From positions 186,001-250,000 of the forward strand of contig CAJNOJ010000086.1 of NCBI GenBank assembly GCA_905250025.1: a DNA stretch of 64,000 nt. The letters run 5' to 3'. Shown here in pieces: positions 23,764 to 35,877 of the stretch. Both the position numbers and the translations under genes were made by a program. The stretch's first letter is position 1, and every line of letters starts with the position of its first letter. This DNA is from Adineta ricciae. Lineage: Eukaryota; Rotifera; Eurotatoria; Adinetida; Adinetidae. Under the pieces are notes generated by a model that worked only from the letters and a program-made list of their open reading frames with translations, was not told where the DNA came from and searched no databases.

Positions 23764-26108
23764 ATGGGTGACGATCCACGTACAAAAGCTCGGAGTTTTC
23801 TTGAATCATCTGCTATTATATCCGAATTTGAAGATATACTCAACGATCTTGTTTACGAAAATCCCGAAGACCTTCGCGGCTATTTGGTAACTTCGTAGTA
23901 TTTGTGGTAAAATGAAGCTTTTCTGACTATGGTCTTTTTAGGCGAATTATTTTCTCACCCAAAGTAAACAACCGCAAATTACTTCGTTGAATTTAAGGCT
24001 ACTAACTGGTCCGGCTGGAGAGCTGGCTGTGCACATTGATGTTACAGTAGCACTTCGAAATCGAACTCAAGTAAAAAACATCTATATTATCCAATTACCT
24101 TCTATTGTAATTAATACTTGTTCTATAGCGATATAATGGACTTACAGTTAATTTATCATCGGGTCAATTAAGTAGCCAAAAAATAAAAGAATACGAAGCT
24201 TTTGGTGAGTATGAAATCAATCAATTGAATACTGAATCTTGCTGCTTACTCTGTTCAGTCAACTCAACGTCATTAGCAACCATTCTTAATCGAATTGATT
24301 TAATCGATCATAGTACGATTGATAATCTACTTGCGTACGATACTGCGGCTTCCTATTTCTTATTTTCTTATACATTCTTGTGTTTAGTAACTGTCGGCTA
24401 GAACATGCTCATGAAATGGCAAAATTGGCAGCGATTGAAGCAGAAAATTCCAACATTGAGATCGCACCCGAAGTTCCACCAGCAAAGCCGCCACCGCCAG
24501 CACCACCGGCTAAACGGCAAGCGATGAGTCCAGCCGGTGTCAAACCAGGTGGCGCGCCTCCACCCAGTAAAAAAGGGTTCGTTGCTGAATACAACTTGTT
24601 GTTGGAAACGAGTCCGTTTGTTTTTCTTTCCGTAGAACTATAAAAGAAGTTCAACTACTTGAAGTTATACCTGATGGTCCCGAACCATCATCATTTACTG
24701 GTCAAGTATTAGTTACAGGAATATCATTAACTTCTCGTTTAATAACTGCTGAAATGCAAAATTCAAGTTTATATCGTCTTATTCAACTTCCATATGTGAC
24801 AAATCTGTCTATACCACTACCGATTATTCCCATACTCCAGAGTGGACCTGACTTTCCAGGTAAACAGACGTTAGTTAAGTATTTCATGCTTATCCCAAGG
24901 CCCGACAAGATGGATAACGAAGAGGTAGTCGACATGTATCTTCTTGTGTTTTTATAAAATTCATCTAATATAGTGGCTGAATAAACTACATAGTATTATC
25001 CATCAATTACGCGAAACATTGACGACTGCTAAGGGAGCTACTGTAAGATTAATGATTGAAAATAACGTTTCTACCCTTGTTTTTAGTCTCAACAAGGTTA
25101 TTCAACTGATGATGGTTGTCTCGTCTTTTCGATGGACAAACCCGAACAAGGATTTGATATCCTGCAAAATGCAGTGAACGCTGTCTGTGGCACTAAGGAA
25201 CATTGGTTCGACTATGCTCTACAGATGTGCCCATACGAAGCGTTTGATTATGTAAATTTTTCGAAGGAAAGGAAACACGAGAGTGTGTCAACTGAATCAT
25301 CTTCTTTTAGACAAATGGAATGTACGAAGTAGCTTCTGGAATGACGAAAGCACCTGATGACCTCGCTGATCTCTACGCTGAATGGATCCTCAACTATCCA
25401 AGTTGCATTATGCTCATCGATCCATTCCGATATTCTGTAAAATAATCTAACTTTCCATTCGAAAAGAAACTGTTTTTTGTCAACAAAATATTCATTTAGG
25501 ATAAAACATCACTATCACGTTTGTGCCATCGAGTGACAAAGAAATGTTATGTAACGTCAACTGATACACGTCGTTATCAACATGAAGATGATGATAATAC
25601 AATTAATTGTCATCTATTAAGTTTCGATCGTGCTCCAACAGTTACCGAATTAATTCAACGTGTAAATAAACTTCGCGGTAAATGACAGAGATTACCAAGG
25701 AATCCACTGATAAATGATCTTTTCTTAGAAAGTAATGATTATGCTTTGGGATTATTCGAACGAGATCATCAAGAAGTTGCACAAGTTTATCTAGCTGATC
25801 TCGTGAGAAGACAGATTATGATTTTTAGATGATGATATATGAAATATTTTGTTTAGGCTGTTGGTTTCGGCTGTCGTTTTCTCAAACTTCCTGGTCTTCT
25901 TTCATTAGGTGGTCAAACAACATCTGTTATCCTTCAACGTCTCTCTATAATTCGTGATGAAATTCAAATGAATGACGGTGATCAACCTGTCCAACTCAAG
26001 CAACATAGTTTCATTCATATTCGATCAGCAATTGACATACCGGAACTTGACGTTGCTCCACCGATCTCGACGACTTCGAAAAATAAGGACAAGAAAAAGC
26101 GGCCTTAA
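23764..26108 (+). CDS. ENO4: Enolase-4-like protein, degenerate enolase fold
   Basis: Twelve exons: 23764-23886, 23942-24070, 24129-24204, 24259-24334, 24388-24576, 24636-24924, 24974-25042, 25087-25251, 25311-25436, 25500-25677, 25729-25802, 25857-26108; 581 aa. The C-terminal half follows the enolase barrel order: STDDGCLV, NGMYEVASGM, LADLYAEWILNYPSCIMLIDPF, then VYLADLAVGF and SVILQRLSIIRDEI, which align with TFIADLVVGL and the terminal helix of enolase. A Pro/Ala-rich linker (about residues 105-145) and a dimerisation-like N-terminal helix fit ENO4, which is linked to the sperm-flagellum energy supply. By eye, the IEDPF glutamate is replaced (LIDPF) and the catalytic lysine region is not conserved, so activity is doubtful. 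AATAAA follows near 26128. Confidence 0.75.
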
Positions 26109-26406
26109 TCTAGTTTGTAAAGAAAGAATAAAAAAAGAGAGAGGAAAAAAAAGAAATTGAGCGGTATGTGTCTGTATGCATTTTGTTATCTATAAGTGTA
26201 AAGATTAATATGTGTGCGAAATATGATAGTAACTTGGTAGGAACAAGAAAACGTCGAATTTAGTATTTTTTGTCGTTCTTTTTCTTCAATTCATTTGGTA
26301 GTCGCATGATAACGAACAAATGACAACAACAGGTTAGTATTGTAACAGGATTTTATCGTATGGTAATTGAAAATCATCAGTGTGTCTTTTGGCCATTGAA
26401 TAGAAA

Positions 26407-29400
26407 ATGAATGGAATGCGTAGAACATAAATTCTGATGAGATGCTTTGCTTGAAATTCAAACATTGAGTAGGAGGCATTCATACCACGTGAAAATAAAG
26501 TCAAATATAGTTCTTTCTAACGATGGATTTATATTCCGAGAATGCATTGCTTTTCATATTCGGCAATCGAACAGCTATTTGTTAACTATTTTAGTGCGAA
26601 CAAATGGGAAAGATACAACATCTGCATTGGTATGTATTGACACCCCTCTCTTCTTTTCAAACATATCCAACTGAGTAGAAATACACAGGATGTTGATTAT
26701 TCTGCCGCGGAAATTCTCGCTATCAAAGGTTGTCAATATGTTCGTTTTGCTCTGGATAAGCCAGTCCTACGGTAAAGAGTTTCCTTCGGAAAGGTCTATC
26801 TACTCCTTGTGATCATCTCTATAGTTTGTATAAGTTCTACTATTCGGTGTATTGGTATTGGATAGTTTGGTTTGCTGATATTGCATTGCTTCTCTTACCT
26901 TGCATTGAACGGCCTGCTTATTTTGAAAGTGTCCCGAAATGGGTTGCTTTAATTATCGAAATCATCGCTATATCCGTACTTCTAGCATCATTTATCATCT
27001 CGATGCATTTGCAAAATCAACGCAAACTAATTCGTGAAGCGGTGTATCCTTACATATTTATCATCGTTTTTCTAGTAAATCAAAAACGAAACTCTTTTTC
27101 AAGAAAAAAAACACAAAGCATATTTTGATTGTATCTAGTTGACGATTGCTGATATGATTGTTTATTATGTTTTAATATGGAATAATGACAATACACGATA
27201 CATACGCTGGTCACGTCCGTTGCGTGTTTTGTTTCCATTTGCTTTGCAGTCAGGTCAACATGTAAGATGAAATTTGATTTGATTATTTTGCAAATATTTC
27301 AATCGGAATAGATCCGACGGGTCATTCGAAACATTCTTCGAACATTACCAAATATTGCCAATGTGATGGTTCTATTCTTATTGTCGGTATTAACATTTAC
27401 TCTACTCGGTGTTGGAATGCTGAGAAGCAGGTGAATGCATTTTCATTTGAGAATTGTTCTTTTATAGAAACTTCTCTACATTTTCAGGAATTTACCACAT
27501 CCGAACAGAAAAGATCAGTATTTTACCAATTATATAGATACAGCCTGGGATTTATACGTTTTAACAACAACTGCAAATAACCCTGACATCATGTAAGATG
27601 CTTTCTTCAAGAGAAATCAATATATTGTTTGTGAATAGGATGCCAGCATTTAATGTCAGTATACTCTACGTAATCTTTTTCATGGCTTATTTACTTGTTA
27701 ATTTGTATTTATTCATGAATTTACTTTTGGCCGTCATTTTTTCGAATTATAAACAGCATCTGATGGTAAACGATTGACTACTTACAGTTATATCACTATT
27801 CTTTGTGATTTTCTAGGAAGAACAACAAGTAATTCACAAACGTCAGTTAGACACTCTTACGATCATTTTTCAACGTTTATCGTCGAATAATTCGACGAAT
27901 CATGTGTCGTATAACACATATGAACAATTGATGCGAGCTATAAAACCTGATATAACGGAGACTATCATCGATGCTTATTGGAAAACTTTAGATGTTCCTA
28001 ATAAAGAAGATGGATTAGGTAAATATTACATAGGAAAGACTATATTTCGTATTTCGGCGATGTAGATTTGAAAAAGTTCAACGAACTTTTATTAAACCTT
28101 AATTTTGATTTACGGCAACGTAATGATGATCAAACTATTCTACAAAAATATTGCCCGAAGTTTTACAACTCGAAGCCAAGTCGTGTTATCATCGATTTTG
28201 TGAACACAAGGTAATAAATTTGATCGCTAATCATCACTTCCTTCTCATTTACTTTTAGTCTCTTCCGAACGATCATCAATTTGCTAATTATCGCCAACGC
28301 TGTCTGTCTAGCAGCGAATTACAACGAATTAGAGTGGGTTTTCTTGGCCGTGTTTATTCTTGAAGCTCTATTGAAAATGTATGCGTATGGTGTGAGAGAT
28401 TATTTTCATCATCGGTGGAATATATTCGATTTCATAATCGTGCTTGTTTCGACAACTTACAGTCTTGTATCAACGTCCGTTCAAGGTTGTAATTGAGTTC
28501 ATGAAACGATGGTTTTATGGATTTCGTTGATTTGTTTTAGTGAAATTTGAAGGCAATGTTCTTGATGCAATTTTAGTCTTTCGAGTTCTTCGTTTAGTCA
28601 AACTTGTCGGAAATGTTCAAAGGTATGAAGATTGAAAAAGACGTCGTTCGACAGAAAATTTCTTTCCTGCAGGTTCAAAGTTATCTTTGGAACATTTTCG
28701 AAAGTCATACCAACGCTAATGACATATCTTCGTGTGATGTTTGTAGGTTAAATTCAGTTTCTTTACTTGCCACAAAAATCTATTGAATAATCGATTTTCT
28801 TTAGATGACCTACTATGTATTTTCAATGATTGGTAATTTAACTTGAGATCGACTGTATGAATAAGGGAAACCGCTTGATTCGTTTCAGGAATGGAACTGT
28901 TTCAACGAAAAATAATCTTTATCGATAAAAATTCAACATCGACATATCCATGTAACAATAGTGCACTGGTAGACTCGGACTTTGCTGCGTATGTTGAAAC
29001 GAAGTTCAAAGATGAATGAATGTCTACGTTAGAAATTTAGGAGTAATTATTGTCGAAACAATTTCAATGATTATTTTTCATCATTGATTGTTCTGTTCGA
29101 ATTGACTGTCGTTAATCAATGGCATGGTGAGTAGATAGATATCAGAGCCGAACTTTTGCTGATATGATTTATGTTTGCGAATTTTCAGTTTTGGCTTCTG
29201 GCTTCGTTCTTGTCACTACTAAAGTAGCACGTATTTTCTTTCTTGCCTTTCATCTTTGTGCTGTCATCGTTGTACTCAAGTAAAAACTTTCCATTGATCT
29301 GAAAGTGTTGTATTGTTCCGATGTTTGATTCGTATTATTTTAGTATCTTTACTGCTTTTGTCATTGATTCGTTTCTTAATCAGTATACTCTTTCGAAGAG

Positions 29401-29741
29401 TAAAGAATTTCCTTGGGTCGAACAAGAAAACATCATTACGGATAGACTTACTCGGCAAGGTTTTCGAGTTATTCGAAGGTAAGAACAGATTCTTTGCAGT
29501 AACCAAACTGTTTTCTTGTCTTCTTAGATACGATGATATGAAACGATCGGAAGGAGAAAGAAAGAAAAAGTTCAATTTACTAGATTCCCTTCGTGCATTT
29601 GTCAAACCATCGATCAGTCGTCGTATGACAACTATACTGGAAAGTTCACGTGACGATGAACATACTCTACTTCTTCGTTGGTCAGGTCACGTAGATATTG
29701 ATCCAGACGCCTTGTTGCATTTGTCCGACGAAGCATCTTAG
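26407..29741 (+). CDS. Two-pore cation channel (TPC family)
   Basis: Nineteen exons: 26407-26419(?), 26595-26629, 26689-26771, 26825-27074, 27139-27261, 27312-27430, 27488-27592, 27639-27765, 27817-28018, 28066-28210, 28259-28485, 28541-28622, 28673-28742, 28805-28832, 28889-28988, 29041-29126, 29189-29279, 29344-29478, 29528-29741; 744 aa. TPCs are endolysosomal Na+/Ca2+ channels gated by PI(3,5)P2, NAADP adaptors or voltage. Two six-TM repeats are seen. Filter I is TTANNPDIM (about 234-243), filter II is ELTVVNQWH (about 591-598). S4-like helices include RVLRLVKLVGNVQR in repeat II. The linker between repeats has the EF-hand-like helical region. Length matches human TPC2. The first exon and start are uncertain: only the 13 nt exon at 26407 was found that gives a start in phase. 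Confidence 0.85.
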
Positions 29742-30177
29742 ATGGACAATTTATTTTATCGTATCGCCAAAACAAAATAAATTATTCATTCTCTAGTTTC
29801 TATTAATTATATACACCTTTGCTATTCGTTTTCTATATCATTCTACGTACAATGTCTGCTGTCGTCATTGTATCTGTCTGACCTAGAGCGTTGTTTTCAG
29901 TATTTTATACACCTTAGCTTGCGATCAACAGGTAGGGTTGAAGAGTGGATTTATTTCTACAAATCTACTGAATATTTCATATTTTAAATGAGTAAAACTA
30001 TACAAATTACACGAGCAAACATAATATGAGATGGACTTTGTCCATCGAGTTCGAAATGGCTCTTAATTTTGTAACAATAGACGCAACCATTTCTATGAGA
30101 AAGCATAAGAACTCCTTCTCATCGATGCGAATTGTTCGACATACAAGCTAGAAAAAACGCCAATAGAAATAAAATCA
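29742..30177. other. Intergenic, tail-to-tail TPC and Aster
   Basis: No gene. AATAAA near 29775 fits polyadenylation of the TPC transcript. Confidence 0.5.
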
Positions 30178-33058
30178 TTATGGATAATTCAATCGAGATT
30201 TACTTTGTCGACATTGATCCAAACAAGCCGAATCTAATGTTAACAAACTTTGATCAACCGAATGAAGTTTATAACATAAATAAATATGTAGCACTAATAG
30301 ACAAACTCCAATAAAAATGGCGATATTGTATATAATATTATCTCCAGTAGTTGGAGATAACTTCGATTCATTTGAAGCAATTGTATTGACTACTGAATCT
30401 TGTGATGTTTCACTTGAACATATATCTTCATTGGACTCTCTACGTTCACGACTTTTTGAAACAACGACTGTTTTTCTATTTTGTTTACGTTTTGATTGTT
30501 TGTTTTCTTGTTCTGCTAGTCTTCGAACTAAAATCAACGACGAACATCAATAGTACAAAATACGATTGCAAATTCTCATTTACCTTGTTCATTGACACCG
30601 CCTTCGATAGCAGCATAGGAATTTTTCTCAATAAACGCTATAAAACACACATTCTATCATCGAAGTGAACACAAACTCATATCTTACATTTCACAAAACT
30701 ATTCACACTTTTGATATAATTTATTTCCGCACTGATTCGTATGGAACTGTGTTCAGCATCACGCTGAGTCATACAAAATTGTGTTGCAACAAAGAATGCA
30801 TCGGTATATTTCACACCTTCATTATACACTTCTGACTTCAAAATGTACATAACATGTGGTTGTTCGACAAGTAATGTCTATGAAGGAAGAAATCATCGAA
30901 GTTAATGTGAAACAGTCCATGCCTTAAATGTCAGACCTGTTTTTCTCGACAACTGAGAGTATTTGTACCGAGAATTGATTGATTGATTGTTTTGTATGTT
31001 ACTATACGTTCACGTTTTCCTGTCTCAGGATTCACTGTCCATTCGCCATAGACATAGTCTAGATAACGAAAATAAGAACTTTCGTAAGGATTGATAGTTG
31101 ACTTTACCAGTTAGTTTTTGTGCGCTATGGAAACTTCGATTGAATTCATTATCACCAGTAAGATATTCAAAAAGTGTATCAACATTATAACTCAATAGAC
31201 GATCCGCGAATGTTTTGGCATAGTGTGTTTCACATGTACAGGATGGGAGATAAGGTTCAATTTCGTTTTCTTGAAAAAATACATTCGTTTAGTGATCTCC
31301 GGTTTTTGAAATAGATGGCCTTACCTGATAGTGAAGACAAAGTCTGTTGTTTAGACAATTTCGTTTCTTTACGTTCTTCGACTGTTCGACTGGAAGCTGT
31401 CGGAAGCGATTGCGTCTGTAATCCATACTAAAAAAAATAATAAAACCCACTTAATATCGATCCTTATTTCAAAGTTAGTTTGACCTATTCGAGTATCTTT
31501 CTTACTCATACCTCTATAACAAACATTTCGTAACCGTAAGAACAGGAAATGAAGGTGTACACTTAACGAACGTTCGAGCACAGCGAAAGTATGCCTGTGC
31601 AATAACTACCCTTCACCTATTCACACATGACTGATGATAATGAAAAAGATCGAAAATATGCATCGACTGGTTATTTCTATGGCGTGTTTCGTTATTCAAA
31701 TCAGTAAATTATTACCTCAGATGAAGTAGCTCCGTTGACATTTTCCAGACTGAGTGATTCTTCACTATCTCCACTGGTTTCATCATGGTGTTGTTGATCA
31801 TTATATACAAGTGCTCGTAATTGATTGTAATCTAATGGCTAAACAGACAAAGAGTATAGGGCTCGTTTTCCGTGTTGGACCTCATGAAATGATTACTTGA
31901 TCAAGTAGCGTGTTTTGCCAGATTCGGAAAACAGCGAGAAAGACCTTCTCTCTTGGTATTACACTGACGAATATATACTGTTCTTGGTTTTTTGTTCGTA
32001 TTTTAATTGCGTTTGGCACAAGCTTAGCCGCCTTCTCTCGTGTGATACTAATGATATCTGTATAAGGTATAGACAACTAAAAAGAAGCCAATTTCGCTTT
32101 CGCTTTCGAATGAAACACGCTAATTTCTTCACTTACTCTTTCTTCCCATTTGAAAAAACATGTGTAAAATGAAATATAATTCGCGGAAAGGAACATTCGT
32201 CCGTGTATGTAAACATCTTTTCGCAAAGCACATGGAAACGCTGCAACAAACGATTAATTAGTACAAATCAAATGACAAATGTATTTCATACCGATGATTA
32301 GCTGTTCGTTGGATGGCAAATCGCAAAATATCGATGCGAAATCTTCGTCACGAATTTGAAAAGCCTGTACGGAAATAAGAATAGTTGATGCGTTGATTGA
32401 AAGCGGCGCTTTCGAAGCAGTCAATGTCATACCGTTCGTCGGACTGGTAGTCGTCGCTTCTGATGATTCGACTCGGGAAGAGATTTCGATGATTGCAAGC
32501 ATTTTCGTTTTGTTTCCTTTGTTTTTTTATGCGCATCAGAAAGAGTGCTTGTTTTGTTATCTTCATCGTTATCTTGTGTTACGGAATTCTGTTCTTCCGT
32601 TTCAAAAACAGTATCTTAAAATCATAAAAGTCATTTAGTTTTCATCTGTTGAACAGATTAAGCAACGTACCGCGTGTGATATCATTGTTCGTTCCGTTTT
32701 CGCTTGAGGACTTTCTTTTTGTTAGAACAGCTGGTGATGTGTGGGAACGAGAGCGATCTTGTGCTGTAGATGATTCTGTGGGCGAATCATTGGGACTGGC
32801 TTGTTTGGCACTTTTCGTCGATGTTCGTTCTTCGCCGTACTGAGTTGATGCGCCGTCGGATAGTTCAGCTTGTGAGCCTCTCTCATTTCGTTTTGCCTTT
32901 ACTTTTTGTTTTAAACGACTGATCATTATTATTGGTTTGATGTGTAACGTTCCATGGAGAGAGTTGCGGTGCTTTTGTAGCATGGCTTCACTATGTTCAA
33001 TATTTTCTGCATCGGAATGATGACTTGACATTTCTTTTTGTTTAATCATACGTTGCAT
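30178..33058 (-). CDS. Aster/GRAMD1 sterol-transfer protein (GRAM + VASt + TM)
   Basis: Twelve minus-strand exons: 33058-32671, 32614-32433, 32364-32292, 32240-32137, 32076-31897, 31838-31716, 31427-31325, 31269-31108, 31058-30937, 30877-30688, 30637-30584, 30527-30178; 676 aa. Asters sit in the ER and move accessible cholesterol from the plasma membrane at contact sites. Residues 1-190 are charged and disordered. The GRAM domain (about 195-308) holds CALRKDVYIHGRMFLS, FKWEE and REKAAKLVPNAI. The VASt/ASTER sterol-binding domain (about 393-560) holds LLSYNVDTLFEYLTGDNEF, DYVYGEWTVNPETGKRERIV and FVATQFCMTQRDAEHSSIRI. A single TM (about 626-648) anchors the C-terminus. This one gene stands for vertebrate GRAMD1A-C. 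All phases close. Confidence 0.93.
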
Positions 33059-34649
33059 CAAGTAATATAATATAATGAAAATATACAGGTTAATTTATAT
33101 TTTCTAGCATTCTTCACTTCATCGATTACGGCGAAAGACCAAAAAAAATACATGAGTCAAAATATTTTTTTATTGCAATCCCCTCGTCATACTACTGAAA
33201 CGTTTCACAAACGTGCTTTCGGTATGCTCCTTAGGTATACCTTTTTACTACCTATCAATAATAAAATACAATTTGAGTAAGCAAAATAAATACGAAATAT
33301 ACGATTGATGCTTGTGATAATTAGTACTCATCATTTATCACGTTCTCTGCATACTAGTGACATCTGTTTAGAAATGTTTAGTGCAGATACATACCTCAAT
33401 GAAGAAAACTTATATGTAACAAAAGGAAGGAAAGGGGACGTTGCTGGAGAATAGAGTATTTGATACATAATGGCTGAATTTCGACGTTTTCATGTATATG
33501 GTGCACATCACAAATCATTCCCGTATAAACAGAACGATTTTTAGACGAACTTTGTTCAATCATTGAATACAAAGGTAATTGTATTACACAGATTTTTTTT
33601 CTAACAGATGCTGAATCAGATACTATACTCATATTCAATCGGAAAGATGTACATTAGCAAATTTTCTTTTAATCGAAAGAGTAAAAAAGTGAAATTTCTG
33701 AAAATTACACACTAACATGTCAAATGCGGAAATGTTCATCCCGATTAAGATCCAATGTTGCTAGGAGAGTCGAAGTAGTTAACTTATTAATAAAATCAAA
33801 AGAGAGAACTTAGAAATTAGAACGATCGATGACGAATGTGAAGAATTTTGAATGTCTTTCTTTTTGCAAATAGTTACATAATCATCTGATCTTCACAGCC
33901 CGACACAATCCATTTATAAAAAGTCATGACTATTTTTTTAAAAGGTTTGATATCTATTCAAATTGTCATATATGAAATGAAAATGATAGCTTGATATCAT
34001 CACAGTTCATCTTGTTAAATTTACTTGTCAGTTCAAAGAGCATCGAAGCACGATATAATGAGATTGCTTTTATTCGATCAAATTATCCGAGACGCGTTTT
34101 GACAAATAAATGTTTTTATTTTCGAATCAATTCATTTCATTGTCACAATATATGCCAGATAAGCTTTAGTAATAGCGATTTTTTACATAGAAAAGCGTAT
34201 AAAGACAAATGACAAAAAGATGCTTTTAAACGAGAGTATAGACATATTGATTTTTTCTCCTATCTCGTTGTTTTTTCTTCTTCTCTTCGTATAAGACTAT
34301 CATTACGATAAATCCTATAGACGATACAATTATCATTATGCGAAATCGTTAATCAAACGAATGTTATTACATTCGTTGGGTTGCCCGTATAATACGGCGT
34401 GAAAAAAAATGAATATTTCGCATACACACTTGCAAGTATCTGACCGTCTGTCGCATCGAACGAAAGGAAAGACATCGGCGACAGAAGAGGAGAAGAAGAA
34501 AAAAAAATAGAAGGAGATGAAAGAAGAAGGACAAAGATAAGGCAGCAGAAAAAGCGCAGAAAACTGAAATATTAGCTTAATGGAAATAACCAATGTGGAA
34601 CACATGTTATGACACGAAAAAAAAGAATGAACACGAACTAAACTTAGCG
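33059..34649. other. Intergenic upstream of Aster and 3' of the Met/Pro/Gln-rich gene
   Basis: No coding sequence supported. AT-rich, with poly-A and poly-T tracts and a purine-rich stretch at 34490-34560. Confidence 0.5.
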
Positions 34650-35498
34650 TTATAGTGGAGGTCCAAGAAATCCAGGAGAGATTTTTCCACCTCCTGTCCA
34701 ATCTGTACCGAGATTAGGACCTACTAGCCGATTTGGAGATGAAAATGGTCCTACTGGACCGGATAGGCCCACAGCAGCAGGAACAGATGCACCTATATTA
34801 TTGTACATAGGTGCTACTTGAGGCTGTTGCGGAACTGGTTGTGGAGCATATGGGGTAGAATAGGATGCACCTATTGAATAAGGTGTGGATGCATAAGGTG
34901 AATAGATAGAAGCTGGCATTTGTTGAGCCATTCTCATAGCTTGAGATTGTGGTGACTCTTGCGGCATCATCATAGGTGATTGCTGAGGCATATATTGTGG
35001 CATCATCATAGCTTGCTGTTGTAGTAAGTTTTGCGGCATCATCATCGGCGCAAATCTTTGCATAGTCACTGGTCGAGATGGTGCAGCCATCATTGGATAA
35101 GGCTGTGATATTTGTTGAGGCATCATCATCGGTGGCATTTGTTGTTGCGCCATTAACATTGACTGTGGAGGCACATATGGTAAAGCTGTAAAATTTTGAT
35201 AAGACATTGGCAAAGAGGATGGAACTCCAGTTGCTAATGGCGCAAAAGCAGGTACTGCCGGTGGGAATTGCCGCGGCCGATGATGGTGGTGATGTTGACG
35301 TGGCGGAGAGTGATGTCGGACGGGTTGTGGTACAGGTATTATAGTTGTTGGAGCTTGTCTGACTCGGCGAAAGATACGTCTTCTACGTCTTTGCGCGCCT
35401 CGACCAGCACCAGTAGCTGGTCCCATTGCTCCATTTCTAGATGGGAATGATCTAAGTGGAGGAGCTTCATAATACTCTTGAGAACTACCAAGACCCAT
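34650..35498 (-). CDS. Met/Pro/Gln-rich protein with N-myristoylation motif, function unknown
   Basis: A single-exon ORF of 282 aa. It starts MGLGSS, a good N-myristoylation context (Gly2, Ser6). Residues 36-48 are very basic (RRRRRIFRR). A His/Arg/Pro segment (60-78) follows. Residues 108-200 are low complexity and contain MMMPQ four times (at 124, 152, 164 and 176, the last three 12 residues apart). The rest is Pro/Ser/Gly/Tyr-rich and ends in a Gly-rich tail. No folded domain is recognised. The long open frame in otherwise stop-rich DNA, with ordered composition, supports a real gene. Likely a disordered membrane-tethered or condensate-forming protein; that is inference. Confidence 0.7.
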   Translation of the reverse strand: MGLGSSQEYYEAPPLRSFPSRNGAMGPATGAGRGAQRRRRRIFRRVRQAPTTIIPVPQPVRHHSPPRQHHHHHRPRQFPPAVPAFAPLATGVPSSLPMSYQNFTALPYVPPQSMLMAQQQMPPMMMPQQISQPYPMMAAPSRPVTMQRFAPMMMPQNLLQQQAMMMPQYMPQQSPMMMPQESPQSQAMRMAQQMPASIYSPYASTPYSIGASYSTPYAPQPVPQQPQVAPMYNNIGASVPAAVGLSGPVGPFSSPNRLVGPNLGTDWTGGGKISPGFLGPPL

Positions 35499-35877
35499 TG
35501 CCGTTTTTCAATCAACCACTTTCGTTATACCAGTAAATACATCAATTAGTCGTTTGTTTCACGCGCACTCGATAAAAAGGAGAGAAAGATAGAGAGGGAA
35601 AGGGAAGGAGAGAAGGAGAGAAACGGGAGAACATTTACCATTGCGAAAGGGAAGCTACCGAGAGGAAAAACGAATAAGTTTAGGTAGAAACAAAAAATAA
35701 TCAATGAGCCAGAACGAGAAAAGAAAACATCAACATTTCGAAGGGCTAATACGACACCTAAAGTAACTGTAACTGTGGTGTCTGTTAAAAATCAGTGACA
35801 TGTTTACTTTTTTTGATATACATTAAGATTAATATCAGATAAATGTTCTTTCATAATATTTAGTCAATATTTTGGAC
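35499..35877. other. Divergent promoter region, Met/Pro/Gln-rich gene and CFAP97
   Basis: Only 379 nt separate two divergent start codons. A GA-rich tract spans about 35578-35630. TTTAG at 35859-35863 lies 14 nt before the CFAP97 start. Confidence 0.5.

Noticed and set aside
23511-23843. 110-codon minus-strand ORF
   Set aside because: Overlaps the first exon of the enolase-4-like gene antisense and shows no domain.
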